A stretch of 64,000 bases of DNA from Enterobacteriaceae endosymbiont of Donacia proxima (GCF_012569285.1 NZ_CP046198.1:287590-351589), one strand, 5' to 3'. Positions 1-10,282 are shown, counted from the stretch's first letter. Translations and numbers: made by a program. Notes: a model not told the origin generated them from the sequence alone.

Positions 1-430
1 TATCTTTAATCGGTCTAATATCAATTAAAGAACCTGGTAAAAAAGCTCTAATATTATTAAGATCTACTGTAAATCCTCCTTTAACTTTACCATTAATAAT
101 ACCTTTAATATTATTTTTATTTATATTAGCTTGTTCTAAAAATAGCCATGCTTCATGTCTTTTCGCTTTATCTCTTGATAAAATAGTTTCGCCGAATCCG
201 TCTTCTATAGTGTCTAATACTACATCAACAATATCTCCTATTTTAATTTCAAGTTCACCTTTTGTATTTTTAAATTGTGTAATAGGGATGTAAGATTCTG
301 ATTTTAATCCTGCATCTACTAAAACAATATCTTTTTTAATAGAAATAACAGTTCCAGAAACAATTGATCCTAAATTAATAATTTTATTTTTTGATGATTT
401 TTCAAATAGTTTAGCAAAACATTCATTCAT
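1..430 (-). CDS. rpsA: 30S ribosomal protein S1, N-terminal part (cut by window edge)
   Basis: The first 143 codons of ribosomal protein S1 are visible; the gene runs off the left edge. The translation starts [12 protein letters not shown] and continues through the first S1 repeat ([37 protein letters not shown]) into the second ([24 protein letters not shown]), co-linear with E. coli S1. S1 binds mRNA and delivers it to the 30S subunit. The ATG at 430-428 was chosen because it aligns with the E. coli start. In E. coli the order is serC-aroA-ycaL-cmk-rpsA; here ycaL and cmk are gone and about 210 bases of non-coding DNA separate aroA from rpsA. Confidence 0.95.
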   Translation of the reverse strand, partial: MNECFAKLFEKSSKNKIINLGSIVSGTVISIKKDIVLVDAGLKSESYIPITQFKNTKGELEIKIGDIVDVVLDTIEDGFGETILSRDKAKRHEAWLFLEQANINKNNIKGIINGKVKGGFTVDLNNIRAFLPGSLIDIRPIKD

Positions 431-499
431 ATTAGTAACTTTTAAATATATTAAAATAAATATTAACTTAAATCATATTAAGTATTATTTATTATAAAA

Positions 500-520
500 C
501 TCATATATTCCTTTTATGAG
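500..520 (-). terminator. Weak hairpin between aroA and rpsA
   Basis: A 6-bp stem (CTCATA/TATGAG) with a 9-base loop lies in the 210-base gap left by loss of cmk. On the minus strand it is followed by TTTTA, so it may terminate serC-aroA transcripts. The same gap holds an AT-only inverted repeat at 534-556 (ATATACATA/TATGTATAT). Neither is strong evidence of function. Confidence 0.25.
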
Positions 521-641
521 AAAATTAAATATTATATACATAATATATATGTATATAACATTAATAATTTTTTTCTGCAACTATATATAATATATTATTA
601 TTTTTAATATTTTTAAATTTCTGAAATATAAAAATTATAAT

Positions 642-1940
642 TTAACTATAAATACTAATTTTTTTAAATTCTGTAAAAAATTTTGGATATGTTTTAGTAA
701 CACAATTAGGATTAATAATACTTACAGGGTAATTTGACAATGATAATAATGAAAAACACATAGCCATACGATGATCGTTATAAGTTTCAATAATAGTTTT
801 TTTAATATGTTTAGGAGGTTTTATTATAATAAAATCTTTACCAGTAATAACACTAGCTCCAGTTTTTTTTATTTCATTGGACATTGCTATAAGACGATCA
901 GTTTCTTTTAATCGCCAATTATATATATTTTTAATAGTCGTAATTCCCTTAGCAAACAAACCAATGATAGCTAATGTCATAGCTACATCTGGAATATCGT
1001 TTAAATCCATATCAATAGATTTTAAAGTATTTTTTGTACAACCAATATAATTTTGGCCGTAAAATATTATGGCACCCATTTTTTTTAAAATATTAACATA
1101 TTTTATATCTCCTTGAATACTATTTTTATTTAAATTTTTTAAAATTACAGTCCCTCCCTTGATAGCAGCAGCTGCTAAAAAATATGATGCAGAAGATGCA
1201 TCTCCTTCTATAATATATTCTTTTGGAGAAATATATGTTTGTTTACCAATAATTTTAAATTGTTTATAATTGTTATTTTGTACATTAATACCAAAAATTT
1301 TCATTAATTTTATAGTAATATCTATATATGGTTTTGAAACTAAATTACCTTTAACATTAATTAATGTATCATTATTTAATAATGGACTTATAATTAATAA
1401 GGAAGTTAAAAATTGGCTAGAAATAGAACCATCTATTATAATATTATTATTATAATAATTTTGGAAACCTCCTTTTAAACTTATAGGGGGAAAATTTTTT
1501 TTTTCTAAATATTTAATTTTAGCTCCTCCACTTTTTAATGCATCTACAAGATGTTTAATAGGTCGTTCTTTCATTCGAGGTTCACCTGTTAAAATAACAT
1601 CACATTGATCATTTAATGATAAAATTGCTGTTAATGGTCTTATTACTGTTCCAGCATTTCCTAAAAATAATTTTATTTTATTTTTAGGTTTAAAATATCC
1701 TTTATTACCTATAATTAGACAATTTGTTTTATTATTTGATAAATTATAATTAATTCCTAATTGTTGTAATGCTTTTAACATGTATTTTACATCATCACTA
1801 TTTAATAAATTAATTAATTTAGTATTTCCTTTTGCTAGAGCAGATAATAATAAAACTCTATTTGAAATACTTTTTGATCCAGGTAAGGTTATAGAACCTT
1901 GAACCTTATGTACTGATTTTAAAATTAAAATGTTTTTCAT
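642..1940 (-). CDS. aroA: 3-phosphoshikimate 1-carboxyvinyltransferase (EPSP synthase)
   Basis: Transfers the enolpyruvyl group of PEP to shikimate 3-phosphate, the sixth step of the shikimate pathway to chorismate; cytoplasmic. At 432 residues it is full length (E. coli 427). The substrate-binding signature LPGSKSISNR is at residues 19-28 with Lys23, GNAGT at 94-98, PRMKERP at 121-127, and the late motifs DIPDVAMTLA, NWRLKETDR and YNDHRMAM are all present, so the enzyme should be active. It lies 39 bases after serC on the same strand, as in the E. coli serC-aroA operon. With aroK and aroB at 56-58 kb it gives three of the seven shikimate steps in this window. Confidence 0.97.
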   Translation of the reverse strand: MKNILILKSVHKVQGSITLPGSKSISNRVLLLSALAKGNTKLINLLNSDDVKYMLKALQQLGINYNLSNNKTNCLIIGNKGYFKPKNKIKLFLGNAGTVIRPLTAILSLNDQCDVILTGEPRMKERPIKHLVDALKSGGAKIKYLEKKNFPPISLKGGFQNYYNNNIIIDGSISSQFLTSLLIISPLLNNDTLINVKGNLVSKPYIDITIKLMKIFGINVQNNNYKQFKIIGKQTYISPKEYIIEGDASSASYFLAAAAIKGGTVILKNLNKNSIQGDIKYVNILKKMGAIIFYGQNYIGCTKNTLKSIDMDLNDIPDVAMTLAIIGLFAKGITTIKNIYNWRLKETDRLIAMSNEIKKTGASVITGKDFIIIKPPKHIKKTIIETYNDHRMAMCFSLLSLSNYPVSIINPNCVTKTYPKFFTEFKKISIYS

Positions 1941-1979
1941 AATATATTATTTAATTAAATTTTAAAATAATAATAACAT

Positions 1980-3074
1980 TTATACATAATTTTTTTCAAA
2001 ATCATTCATAAAATTTACTAATGTTTTTATTCCTTCTATAGGCATGGCATTATATATAGATGCTCTTATACCTCCTATTATTTTATGTCCTTTCAAATAA
2101 TATAATCCATTTTCTTGAGCTTTTTGTATAAAAAGATCTTCTTTTTTTTTATCTTTTAAATAAAAAGTAACATTTGTTATAGATCTATTACAAGGTTTTA
2201 TTTTATTTATATAAAAATTACTGCTATCTATAGCATTATAGAGTAATGTAGATTTTTTTTTATTTATTTTACTAATATATTTTATCCCACCTATTTTTTT
2301 TAACCATTTTAAAACTAATCCGGATAAATATAAAGAAAATGTAGGGGGTGTATTAAACATTGAATTATATTTAGAAATTATTTTATAATCTAATACTGAA
2401 GGTATTTCTTGACGTTTTTTATGATTATTAAAAATTAAATCTTTTTTTATAATTATTAAAGTTAATCCAGCGGTACCAATATTTTTTTGTGCACTTGCGT
2501 ATATTAATCCATAATTTTTTACATTTATTTCTTTTGCGAGAATTGAAGAAGATAAATCTGCTATAATAATTTTATTTTGTAATATAGGTTCTTTATTAAT
2601 TGCGATACCTTCTATAGTTTCATTAGGACAAATATGTATATATTTTGAATTCTTATTCAAAATCCAATTTTCTATTTTTTTTATATAAAAAATACCATTT
2701 TTTTTTTTTACTGGATTAATAATATTAGGAACACAATATTTTTTTGCTTCTTTTATTGCTTGTAAAGACCAATAACCAATATTTGCATAATCGGCTATTT
2801 CATTATAAAATAATAAATTCATGGGAATTGCTGCGAATTGTGTTCTTGCTCCTCCTTGACAAAATAATATATCATATTGTGTTGGAATATTAATTAATTC
2901 ACGTAAATCTTGTTTAATATTTTGTAATAAATCTATAAATTCATTACTACGATGACTAATTTCCATAACTGAAAAATTTAAATTATTCCAATTTATTAGT
3001 TCATTTTGCGCTTGTTTCAAAACTTCATAAGGTAAAGTAGCAGGTCCGGGACTAAAATTAAATATTTTTTTCAT
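1980..3074 (-). CDS. serC: Phosphoserine aminotransferase
   Basis: PLP-dependent class V aminotransferase that makes 3-phosphoserine for serine, and 4-phosphohydroxythreonine for pyridoxal phosphate synthesis. It is 364 residues (E. coli 362). It starts with FNFSPGPATLP; the PLP-binding lysine is Lys197 in SAQKNIGTAG, matching E. coli Lys198; CQGGARTQF (72-80) and the C-terminal GHKIIGGIRASIYNAMP are retained. An AAGGA ribosome-binding site precedes the ATG. It is the first gene of a serC-aroA pair. Whether it serves serine or vitamin B6 synthesis depends on genes outside the window. Confidence 0.97.
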   Translation of the reverse strand: MKKIFNFSPGPATLPYEVLKQAQNELINWNNLNFSVMEISHRSNEFIDLLQNIKQDLRELINIPTQYDILFCQGGARTQFAAIPMNLLFYNEIADYANIGYWSLQAIKEAKKYCVPNIINPVKKKNGIFYIKKIENWILNKNSKYIHICPNETIEGIAINKEPILQNKIIIADLSSSILAKEINVKNYGLIYASAQKNIGTAGLTLIIIKKDLIFNNHKKRQEIPSVLDYKIISKYNSMFNTPPTFSLYLSGLVLKWLKKIGGIKYISKINKKKSTLLYNAIDSSNFYINKIKPCNRSITNVTFYLKDKKKEDLFIQKAQENGLYYLKGHKIIGGIRASIYNAMPIEGIKTLVNFMNDFEKNYV

Positions 3075-3125
3075 ATTTATAATCCTTACTTAATAATTTA
3101 TTAAAAATAAAATTTTTTATTTAAA

Positions 3126-4229
3126 TTATATTTTACTATTATAAGTATACATAGACATTATAATTCCAAAATTAGCCATAACAACTACAAGCGATGTACC
3201 TCCATAACTAAGTAATGGTAAAGGGATACCTACTATTGGTAGTAAACCACTTACCATACTAATGTTAATAAATATAGAGAAAAACAACATAAATGTTATC
3301 CCACTAATTATTAATTTATTAAAAAAATGATAACATTGAAAAGATAAATATAAATTTCTTCCTATTAGCAATAAATATAAAAAAATAATAAATAAAGCAC
3401 CTATAAAACCAAATTCTTCTGCTAACACAGAAAATACAAAATCGGTATGTTTTTCTGGTAAAAAATTTAATTGTGTTTGTGTACCGTGTAACCATCCTTT
3501 ACCAAATAAACCTCCAGAACTAATTGCAGTTTTTGATTGAAAAATATGATATCCTATTCCTAATAAATCATAATGTGATTTCAATAACATTGACATTCTT
3601 TCTCTTTGATAATCATGTAATAAAAACATCCATGCAAAAGGAAGAAAAATTATAAATATAATAATACTATTTATAATAATTTTCCACGATAATCCAGATA
3701 AAAATAAAACAATAATGCCAGATAAACTAATTAATATTGCAGTACCTAAATCAGGTTGTTTCGCTACTAATATTGTAGGTATTAATATAAGAATTATAAT
3801 TCTAAAAAATATTTTTTTATTAATAGGATATTTATTTTTATTAATAATATGAGCAATTACTAGAGGAACAGATATCTTTGCTATTTCAGATGGTTGAAAT
3901 TTAGTAAAATATATATTTAACCATCTTTTTGCACCTTTTGTAGTATATCCCCAAAATTCTACAGCAACTAATAAAATAATACAAAACCAATAAAATAAAA
4001 AAGAGTATTTTTTATAAATTTCTGGAGGAATTTGTGCCGCAACAAACATAATTATAAAACCTATCAAAATTTGTATTAATTTATGCTTTATAAAAACATG
4101 ACGATATATACCTGTTGAACTCCATGTTATAAATAAACTAATTATTAAAATTAATGTTATTAATATTAATAAAATTAAATCTATATGTAATATAGAATGA
4201 ATAAAATAATTAATTTTTTTTTTTTTCAT
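3126..4229 (-). CDS. rodA: Rod-shape SEDS peptidoglycan glycosyltransferase RodA
   Basis: Integral membrane glycosyltransferase of the SEDS family that polymerises lipid II during cell elongation together with PBP2. It is 367 residues (E. coli 370) and mostly hydrophobic with about ten membrane segments. Family motifs include KGAKRWLN (98-105), FQPSEIAKI (111-119), AKQPDLGTA (156-164), GSGG-type SSGGLFGKGWLHG, and Asp263 in EKHTDFVF, which corresponds to the essential Asp262 of E. coli. It follows mrdA by 25 bases in the conserved mrdA-mrdB order. Its retention implies that the cell still builds a peptidoglycan wall with lateral growth. Confidence 0.96.
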   Translation of the reverse strand: MKKKKINYFIHSILHIDLILLILITLILIISLFITWSSTGIYRHVFIKHKLIQILIGFIIMFVAAQIPPEIYKKYSFLFYWFCIILLVAVEFWGYTTKGAKRWLNIYFTKFQPSEIAKISVPLVIAHIINKNKYPINKKIFFRIIILILIPTILVAKQPDLGTAILISLSGIIVLFLSGLSWKIIINSIIIFIIFLPFAWMFLLHDYQRERMSMLLKSHYDLLGIGYHIFQSKTAISSGGLFGKGWLHGTQTQLNFLPEKHTDFVFSVLAEEFGFIGALFIIFLYLLLIGRNLYLSFQCYHFFNKLIISGITFMLFFSIFINISMVSGLLPIVGIPLPLLSYGGTSLVVVMANFGIIMSMYTYNSKI

Positions 4230-4253
4230 AATTAAAATATATAATTTAATGTT

Positions 4254-6128
4254 TTAATTTAAAAATTTTTTTTTATGTGTAAAAATATAATCCCAAATAC
4301 TTTTTGAAATATCTCCTACTGAAATACTATTTTCACTATTTTCTATAATTATAGTCATTGCTATTTTAGGATTATTAAATGGAGCGAAAGCTATTAGAAG
4401 CTTGTGATCTCTTAGTTTTTTTTCAATTGTATTAATATTATAATTTTTTTTCTTTTTAAGGTTAAAAACCTGTGCTGTTCCTGTTTTAGCAGCTACTTGA
4501 TAATTTTTTACTGTAGAAAAATAATTATAAATAGTACCATTTTTTTTATTAACTACATTATACATTCCTTTTTTTATTATATTCCAATATTTTTTCGATA
4601 AATTAATTACTTTTTTGTATTTTGGGGGAAAATAATAAGAAAAAATATTATTTAATTTCTTTTTTTTAAAAAGATGTAAGGGGATACTAATGCCATCGTT
4701 AACTAATATAGTTAGTGCATTATGTATTTGTATAGGAGTAGCATTCCAATAACTTTGTCCTATACCTACTGAGATAGTATCTCCTATATACCAGGGTATT
4801 TGTATATTTTGTAGTTTCCATTCTTTAGTAGGCATATTACCTTTTTTTTCATTAAAAAGATCAATATTTGTTAATTCACCATAACCAAATTTAATCATCC
4901 ATTTATGAATTTTATTTATTCCTATATTATAAGCTAATTTATAAAAAAAAAAATCAGATGATTCTTGTAATGCTTTAGTAACATTTAAATATCCATGACC
5001 GATTTTTTTCCAATCTTTATAAATTGTATTTAATTTAGGGATTTTCCACCACCCAGGATCAAATAAAATTGTATTTTCATTTATTAAATCTAAATTTAAT
5101 GCTAATAAAGCTATATATGGTTTTACAGTAGAAGCAGGAGGATAAATTCCTTGAATAGTTCGATTAATTAAAAGATCATCATTACTCTTTAATAAAAAAG
5201 TTATATTATTTTTTTCAAAATTATTTACAAAGATATTAGGATCAAAACTAGGAGTTGATACCATAGCTAAAATTTCTCCATTTCTTGTATCACTAATAAT
5301 AACAGCACCTTTTTTATCACTCATTAATGAGTGAATATAATTTTGTAAATGATAATCAATTGTTAAATAAATATCACTACCTGTATAAGCTTTTTTTTTG
5401 CATATATTATATGAAAAAATACCTTTATTATTTACTGCAATTTTTTGATAACCTGGGATACCATATAATATATTTTCATAATATTTTTCAATACCATTAA
5501 TACCTTTACCAGAAATATCATTATAATTTTTTACATCATTTTTATTTTTAAAAAAAATTTTTTTTTTATTATCTATTGAATTAATATAACCAACTACATG
5601 AGCAAAAACATCACTTTGAGGATAAAAACGTTTTTGATAAATTTTTAATGATATTGTAGGAAATCTAAATTTATTTACTAAAAATTTTGATACTTGTACA
5701 TTATCTAAATCAATTTTTAATTTAATTGATTTAAAAGGATTATTTTTTTTTCTTTTTTTTATAAAATTTATAAGATCGCATTGATTAATATTTAATTTTA
5801 ATATTTTTTGAAAAACACTAAAATTTATATAAAAATCTTTTAGATTATTATATCTCATTGTAATTTGATAAAAATTTTTATTTTTAGCTAAAATAATACC
5901 ATTTCTATCATAGATTAATCCTCTATCTGGTTTTAAAAAAAAAAAACCGATATAATTTTTTTCAGCTTGTAATTTATATTTTTTATAAGATTTTATTTGT
6001 AAATAATATAAATTATATATTACAATAACTATAAATATTAAAAATATTCTAATTAATATTTTAATTCTTTTTATAAGAATTTTTGATTTTATTATATGAT
6101 CATGTAAAAAATTATAACTTACATTCAT
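4254..6128 (-). CDS. mrdA: Penicillin-binding protein 2 (elongation transpeptidase)
   Basis: Monofunctional class B transpeptidase that cross-links peptidoglycan in the elongation complex with RodA. It is 624 residues (E. coli 633). A membrane anchor lies at about 21-43, followed by the pedestal domain and the transpeptidase domain. The catalytic motifs are intact: SxxK as Ser333-Thr-Val-Lys336, SSD at 390-392, and KTGT at 548-551. The N-terminal KPDRGLIYDRNG motif (66-77) is also conserved. It lies between holA and rodA; nadD, rsfS and rlmH, which intervene in E. coli, are missing. Confidence 0.96.
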   Translation of the reverse strand: MNVSYNFLHDHIIKSKILIKRIKILIRIFLIFIVIVIYNLYYLQIKSYKKYKLQAEKNYIGFFFLKPDRGLIYDRNGIILAKNKNFYQITMRYNNLKDFYINFSVFQKILKLNINQCDLINFIKKRKKNNPFKSIKLKIDLDNVQVSKFLVNKFRFPTISLKIYQKRFYPQSDVFAHVVGYINSIDNKKKIFFKNKNDVKNYNDISGKGINGIEKYYENILYGIPGYQKIAVNNKGIFSYNICKKKAYTGSDIYLTIDYHLQNYIHSLMSDKKGAVIISDTRNGEILAMVSTPSFDPNIFVNNFEKNNITFLLKSNDDLLINRTIQGIYPPASTVKPYIALLALNLDLINENTILFDPGWWKIPKLNTIYKDWKKIGHGYLNVTKALQESSDFFFYKLAYNIGINKIHKWMIKFGYGELTNIDLFNEKKGNMPTKEWKLQNIQIPWYIGDTISVGIGQSYWNATPIQIHNALTILVNDGISIPLHLFKKKKLNNIFSYYFPPKYKKVINLSKKYWNIIKKGMYNVVNKKNGTIYNYFSTVKNYQVAAKTGTAQVFNLKKKKNYNINTIEKKLRDHKLLIAFAPFNNPKIAMTIIIENSENSISVGDISKSIWDYIFTHKKKFLN

Positions 6129-6160
6129 AATTATTTTATACCTATATAATTAAAAATATT

Positions 6161-7183
6161 TTATGATGTTAATAAAATTAATTTTTCTAAATCTATCCAG
6201 AAATATTTTTCTGTATAATTTTTTATTATAAAACTTTTAATATTTATTTCAATTTTTAGTAATAATTTAATTATTAAATTTAATTTTTTTGAATTTATTC
6301 TATTTAAAATTTTTATAAAATTTTTTTGTTTTGATATAGGTATCAAAAATTTATTAAAAATAAAATTTATAGAATTTTTTTTATAATTTCTATGTAATTT
6401 TAAAATTAGAAAAATATTTTTTTGTAACTTATTTAAAATAAAAAAAATATTTTGTTTATTATTTTTCATTTGTTTAATTAATTTAAAACTATTTTTTAAA
6501 TCACCTAATAAAATAAAATTAATAAGTTTTTCTTCTTTTAATAAAATTGGATTATTTAAATAATATTTATAAATAAAATTATTTACATTAATAAAATTTT
6601 TTTTTTTTTGTATATAAATATTATCGATTAATTGATTTAAAAAAGTTAAATTTTGTGAATAAGAATTTTTTAATATAGAAATCATATTCTGATTTATAGA
6701 TAGATTTAACTTTTTAAAACGAAAATTAATCCAATTTAATAATTGATCACTATTTAACTTATTATTTTTTAAAAAAAAACCATGATTATTATCAGTAATA
6801 TTTTTTATTATTTTTTCTATACTAAAATTAATATAATCATGAATTTCTAAAATAAGAATATTATTAGTATCTATATATTTCAATAAAAAAAAAATATAAT
6901 TTTGAAATTGTAAAAAAATATTTTTGTTTAAAAAGAGTAAATGTATTATTTTTTTTTTACAAAAAAAATCATTAACGGTAAATTTTAAAAAAATATCATC
7001 CCAAATGATGTCATTATCTATAATAATAACATTATTTTTAATATAATTTAAACTTACTAATTTATTGAATAATAAATATAAATTTTTTTTTAGAAAAAAA
7101 AATTCATCACCTGCTAAAATATAGCAATAATATTTTTCATTATAAATTTTTTTATAAAAATTATTAATTAATTTTTGATTCAT
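6161..7183 (-). CDS. holA: DNA polymerase III delta subunit (clamp loader)
   Basis: Delta opens the beta sliding clamp within the clamp-loader complex. The protein is 340 residues (E. coli 343) but poorly conserved and very rich in Asn, Ile, Lys and Phe. It is identified by length, by position between leuS and mrdA (E. coli leuS-lptE-holA-nadD-...-mrdA), and by weak similarity at the N-terminus (YILAGDEFFFLKK against the family YLLLGNDPLLLQE) and in the C-terminal collar (FILLGDLKNSFKLI, KLQKNIFLILKLHRNYK). dnaX, another loader subunit, is at 52.9 kb. Confidence rests on synteny more than on motifs. Confidence 0.85.
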   Translation of the reverse strand: MNQKLINNFYKKIYNEKYYCYILAGDEFFFLKKNLYLLFNKLVSLNYIKNNVIIIDNDIIWDDIFLKFTVNDFFCKKKIIHLLFLNKNIFLQFQNYIFFLLKYIDTNNILILEIHDYINFSIEKIIKNITDNNHGFFLKNNKLNSDQLLNWINFRFKKLNLSINQNMISILKNSYSQNLTFLNQLIDNIYIQKKKNFINVNNFIYKYYLNNPILLKEEKLINFILLGDLKNSFKLIKQMKNNKQNIFFILNKLQKNIFLILKLHRNYKKNSINFIFNKFLIPISKQKNFIKILNRINSKKLNLIIKLLLKIEINIKSFIIKNYTEKYFWIDLEKLILLTS

Positions 7184-7210
7184 CTTATTTTATTCAGTAA
7201 AATAAATTTT

Positions 7211-9754
7211 TTATTTTTTTGTTACTATATTAAAAATTTTATATGGTATATATATTGTTTTTATTATTTTAATATTAACTAAAAATTTAGAAATTTCATT
7301 ATGTGATAATATATATTTTTTAATGTTATTATTTTGATTATGATATTTTTTAGGGATTAAAAGAACATATTTTTTTTTTCCATTAATTTGTATAATAATA
7401 TTAAAATTTTGTTTTATTTTTGTATCAATATTTTTAATTACTGGCCACAATTGATGATCTATATCGTTATTGTTCCCCATATGTTTCCATAATACGAAAC
7501 AAATGTGAGGTGCAAAAGGATATAATATTTTTAATATAATTAATAATCCATTAAAAATGATAGTATGATCAATATCACTATTAATTTTATATTTCATAAT
7601 TTTTTTAAATAAAATTATTATAGAAGATATTATAGTATTAAAAGATTGATTTTTTTCAAAATTATTAGTTATGCTAATAACAGTTTTATTTATATCATTT
7701 TTAATGATAAGTTGTTGTTGATTATATTGAATTATTTTCTGATTATTTTTAATTTTTAAATAATTTTTATATATTTTTTTATATTTATAAATAAATTGCC
7801 ATAATCTATTTAGAAATCTATACATTCCTTTTATTCCTGATTCTTTCCATTCTAAATCCATAGTAGGAGGTGCAGCGAACATAATAAACATACGTAAAGT
7901 ATCAGTTCCATATTTTTCAATCATATCTTGAGGATTAATACCATTATTTTTAGATTTTGACATTTTTATCATACCATTATAGACTAATTTTTTTCCTTCT
8001 TTATTTAAAAAAATATTTTTTTTTTTATCAAAAATAACATCTTTCGAATTAACCCAATGGTATTTTTTTTTATTATCTATGTAATAATAAGAATCAGATA
8101 AAACCATTCCTTGACATAATAAATTTTTTACTGGTTCATCAATATATAATAAACCCATATCTCTCATTAATTTATGAAAAAAACGAAAATACATTAAATG
8201 CATTATAGCATGCTCTATACCTCCAATATATTGATCAACAGGTAACCAATATTTAGCTTTTTTTTTATTTATCATACTATTTTTTTCATTATTACAAGTA
8301 TATCTAGCATAATACCATGAAGATTCAAAAAAAGTATCAAATGTATCAGTTTCTATTTGCCCTTTTATACCATTTTTATTATAAAGAAACCATTTTAAAT
8401 TTTTTTTAATTTTTTCATTATAATTTTCATTTATATTTCCATCAAAAAAAAAATTAGGAAAAACTAAAGGTAAATCTTTTTCTTTTAAAGGTAAAATTTT
8501 TCTATTATTTTGTATAATAATAGGTATTGGTGTACCCCATAAACGTTGTCTAGAAATACTCCAATCTTGTAAATGATAATGTGTTTTATAACATGCAATT
8601 TTATTTAAAATTAAATTATGAATTAATTTATCACTATTTTTAGTATTTTCCGATACATTTAATGATTTTGTAAATTTAGAAAAAAATAAGTTATATTTTT
8701 TTGCAAATATTAAATCTTTGTTATTATATGTTGGTATACCAATTATTGCATTAATTGTTGTGATATTTGTTAAATAATTAACAATGATTATTGGTATTTT
8801 TTTTTTTATAAAAATATTATATGCAAATAATTTACTATTAATATCCATTATCGGGATAGAAGAAAATTTATTTTTTTTAGTAAAATTATTTAATAAACAT
8901 TTTGTAATAAAATTTTTAATATTTATATTTTTTATAAATTTTTTACATATAGGATGATTATATAAAATTTTAATAAAAATAATATCATTAATGTGATTAA
9001 TATATTTTTTTTCTATAAAAACATTAAATTGATAACTAGTATTTATAATCTTAAAAAGAAGATTTATTCCTTTTTTTTCCCCAATCCAATGTTTTTGCAT
9101 ACTTTTTACTTTTTTAGGCCATCCATCTAATTTTTTTAAATCATGAAGTAATTCTTCAGCATAATGAGTAATTTTTAAAAACCATTGTTTAACCCATTTT
9201 TTCTGTACAATATTATTACATCTCCAACAACAATTATTAATAACTTGTTCATTTGCTAAGATTGTTTTATCTATACTACACCAATTAACTAAAGCATTTT
9301 TTTTATATGCTAAGCCTGATTTATATAATTTTAGAAAAAACCATTGTTCCCAACGATAATAATTAGGATCACATGTCGTTATTTCTCTATCCCAATCAAA
9401 ACTAAAACCTAATAATTTTAATTGTTTTTTCATTTCTATAATATTATTTTTAGTCCATAAATAAGGAGAAATATTATTTTTATGCGCTGCTATTTCAGCT
9501 GGTAAACCAAAAGAGTCCCAACCAATTGGATGTAAAACATTTTTTCCTTGCATACGTTGATATCTTGCAATAACATCTCCTATTGTATAGTTACGTACAT
9601 GTCCCATATGTAATTTTCCTGATGGATAAGGTAACATTGAAAGACAATAAAATTTAGGTTTATTATAATTTTCGGTTACTTTAAAAGTTTTTTTTAAATG
9701 CCATTTTTTTTGTACATAAGATTCTATTTCTTTAGGAAAATATTCTTTTTTCAT
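7211..9754 (-). CDS. leuS: Leucyl-tRNA synthetase with degenerate editing domain
   Basis: Class I synthetase that charges tRNA-Leu. It is 847 residues (E. coli 860). The catalytic motifs are intact: HMGH at 49-52, the zinc-type CCWRC region near 175-179, QDWSISRQRLWG (396-407) and KMSKS at 597-601. The CP1 editing insert (about 231-395) is present in size but eroded. The threonine-rich TTRPDT motif that reads mischarged amino acids is replaced by IEKKYI (about 247-252), and the GTG motif by TIN. HDQRD has become YNNKD (343-347), keeping only the last Asp. Aminoacylation is expected and proofreading is probably lost. It starts at ATG with an AGGAAG ribosome-binding site. Confidence 0.97.
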   Translation of the reverse strand: MKKEYFPKEIESYVQKKWHLKKTFKVTENYNKPKFYCLSMLPYPSGKLHMGHVRNYTIGDVIARYQRMQGKNVLHPIGWDSFGLPAEIAAHKNNISPYLWTKNNIIEMKKQLKLLGFSFDWDREITTCDPNYYRWEQWFFLKLYKSGLAYKKNALVNWCSIDKTILANEQVINNCCWRCNNIVQKKWVKQWFLKITHYAEELLHDLKKLDGWPKKVKSMQKHWIGEKKGINLLFKIINTSYQFNVFIEKKYINHINDIIFIKILYNHPICKKFIKNINIKNFITKCLLNNFTKKNKFSSIPIMDINSKLFAYNIFIKKKIPIIIVNYLTNITTINAIIGIPTYNNKDLIFAKKYNLFFSKFTKSLNVSENTKNSDKLIHNLILNKIACYKTHYHLQDWSISRQRLWGTPIPIIIQNNRKILPLKEKDLPLVFPNFFFDGNINENYNEKIKKNLKWFLYNKNGIKGQIETDTFDTFFESSWYYARYTCNNEKNSMINKKKAKYWLPVDQYIGGIEHAIMHLMYFRFFHKLMRDMGLLYIDEPVKNLLCQGMVLSDSYYYIDNKKKYHWVNSKDVIFDKKKNIFLNKEGKKLVYNGMIKMSKSKNNGINPQDMIEKYGTDTLRMFIMFAAPPTMDLEWKESGIKGMYRFLNRLWQFIYKYKKIYKNYLKIKNNQKIIQYNQQQLIIKNDINKTVISITNNFEKNQSFNTIISSIIILFKKIMKYKINSDIDHTIIFNGLLIILKILYPFAPHICFVLWKHMGNNNDIDHQLWPVIKNIDTKIKQNFNIIIQINGKKKYVLLIPKKYHNQNNNIKKYILSHNEISKFLVNIKIIKTIYIPYKIFNIVTKK

Positions 9755-9826
9755 ATTAAGATACTTCCTGAATATATTTTAAAAATATTTTATTATAAAT
9801 ATAATATTTTATATTAAAAATAATAA

Positions 9827-10282
9827 TTAATATGGATTTTTATAACCAAGTAAATTAAGTATGTTAATTTCTTTTATCTGCATAATGCATGTTTCTTCAA
9901 TATTTTTATGATCATATTTTAATAGATGTAAACATGAATGTATGATCATATGAGCCCAATGAGCATTTAATGATTTTTTTTGTAAAAAAGATTCATATTC
10001 AATAATTTCTTTACATAAAATTATTTCTCCTAATAATGTTTTTTTTAAAAAATTATTATTTTCTAAAAAAGAAAGAACGTTTGTAGGTTTAGATATTTGA
10101 AAATATTTTTTATTAAGTTTTTTAATATAATTTTTTTCTACTATAGAAATAGTAATTCTGATTTTTTTTATATTAGTTTTTATGAATATTATATGTAACC
10201 AATATAAAATATCATTTTTATATGGTAATTTTTTATAATTTTTACAAAAATTATAATAATTTAAAATAATATCTAATTTCAT
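9827..10282 (-). CDS. ybeY: Endoribonuclease YbeY (16S rRNA maturation / ribosome quality control)
   Basis: Zinc-dependent RNase of the UPF0054 family involved in 16S rRNA 3' maturation and removal of defective ribosomes. It is 151 residues (E. coli 155). The metal-binding signature is present as HSCLHLLKYDH (115-125) with His115, His119 and His125; the usual Gly after the first His is Ser. PTNVLSF (66-72) and GEIILC also match the family. It sits between miaB and leuS; in E. coli ybeZ lies between miaB and ybeY and is missing here. It starts 9 bases after the miaB stop, so the two are likely cotranscribed. Confidence 0.95.
   Translation of the reverse strand: MKLDIILNYYNFCKNYKKLPYKNDILYWLHIIFIKTNIKKIRITISIVEKNYIKKLNKKYFQISKPTNVLSFLENNNFLKKTLLGEIILCKEIIEYESFLQKKSLNAHWAHMIIHSCLHLLKYDHKNIEETCIMQIKEINILNLLGYKNPY

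Noticed and set aside
1270-1455. Small plus-strand frame inside aroA, and similar ones inside pgi, rpoC, rplA, nusG, tuf, fusA, asd and rplI
   Set aside because: Each is fully contained in a strongly supported gene on the other strand and lacks independent evidence.
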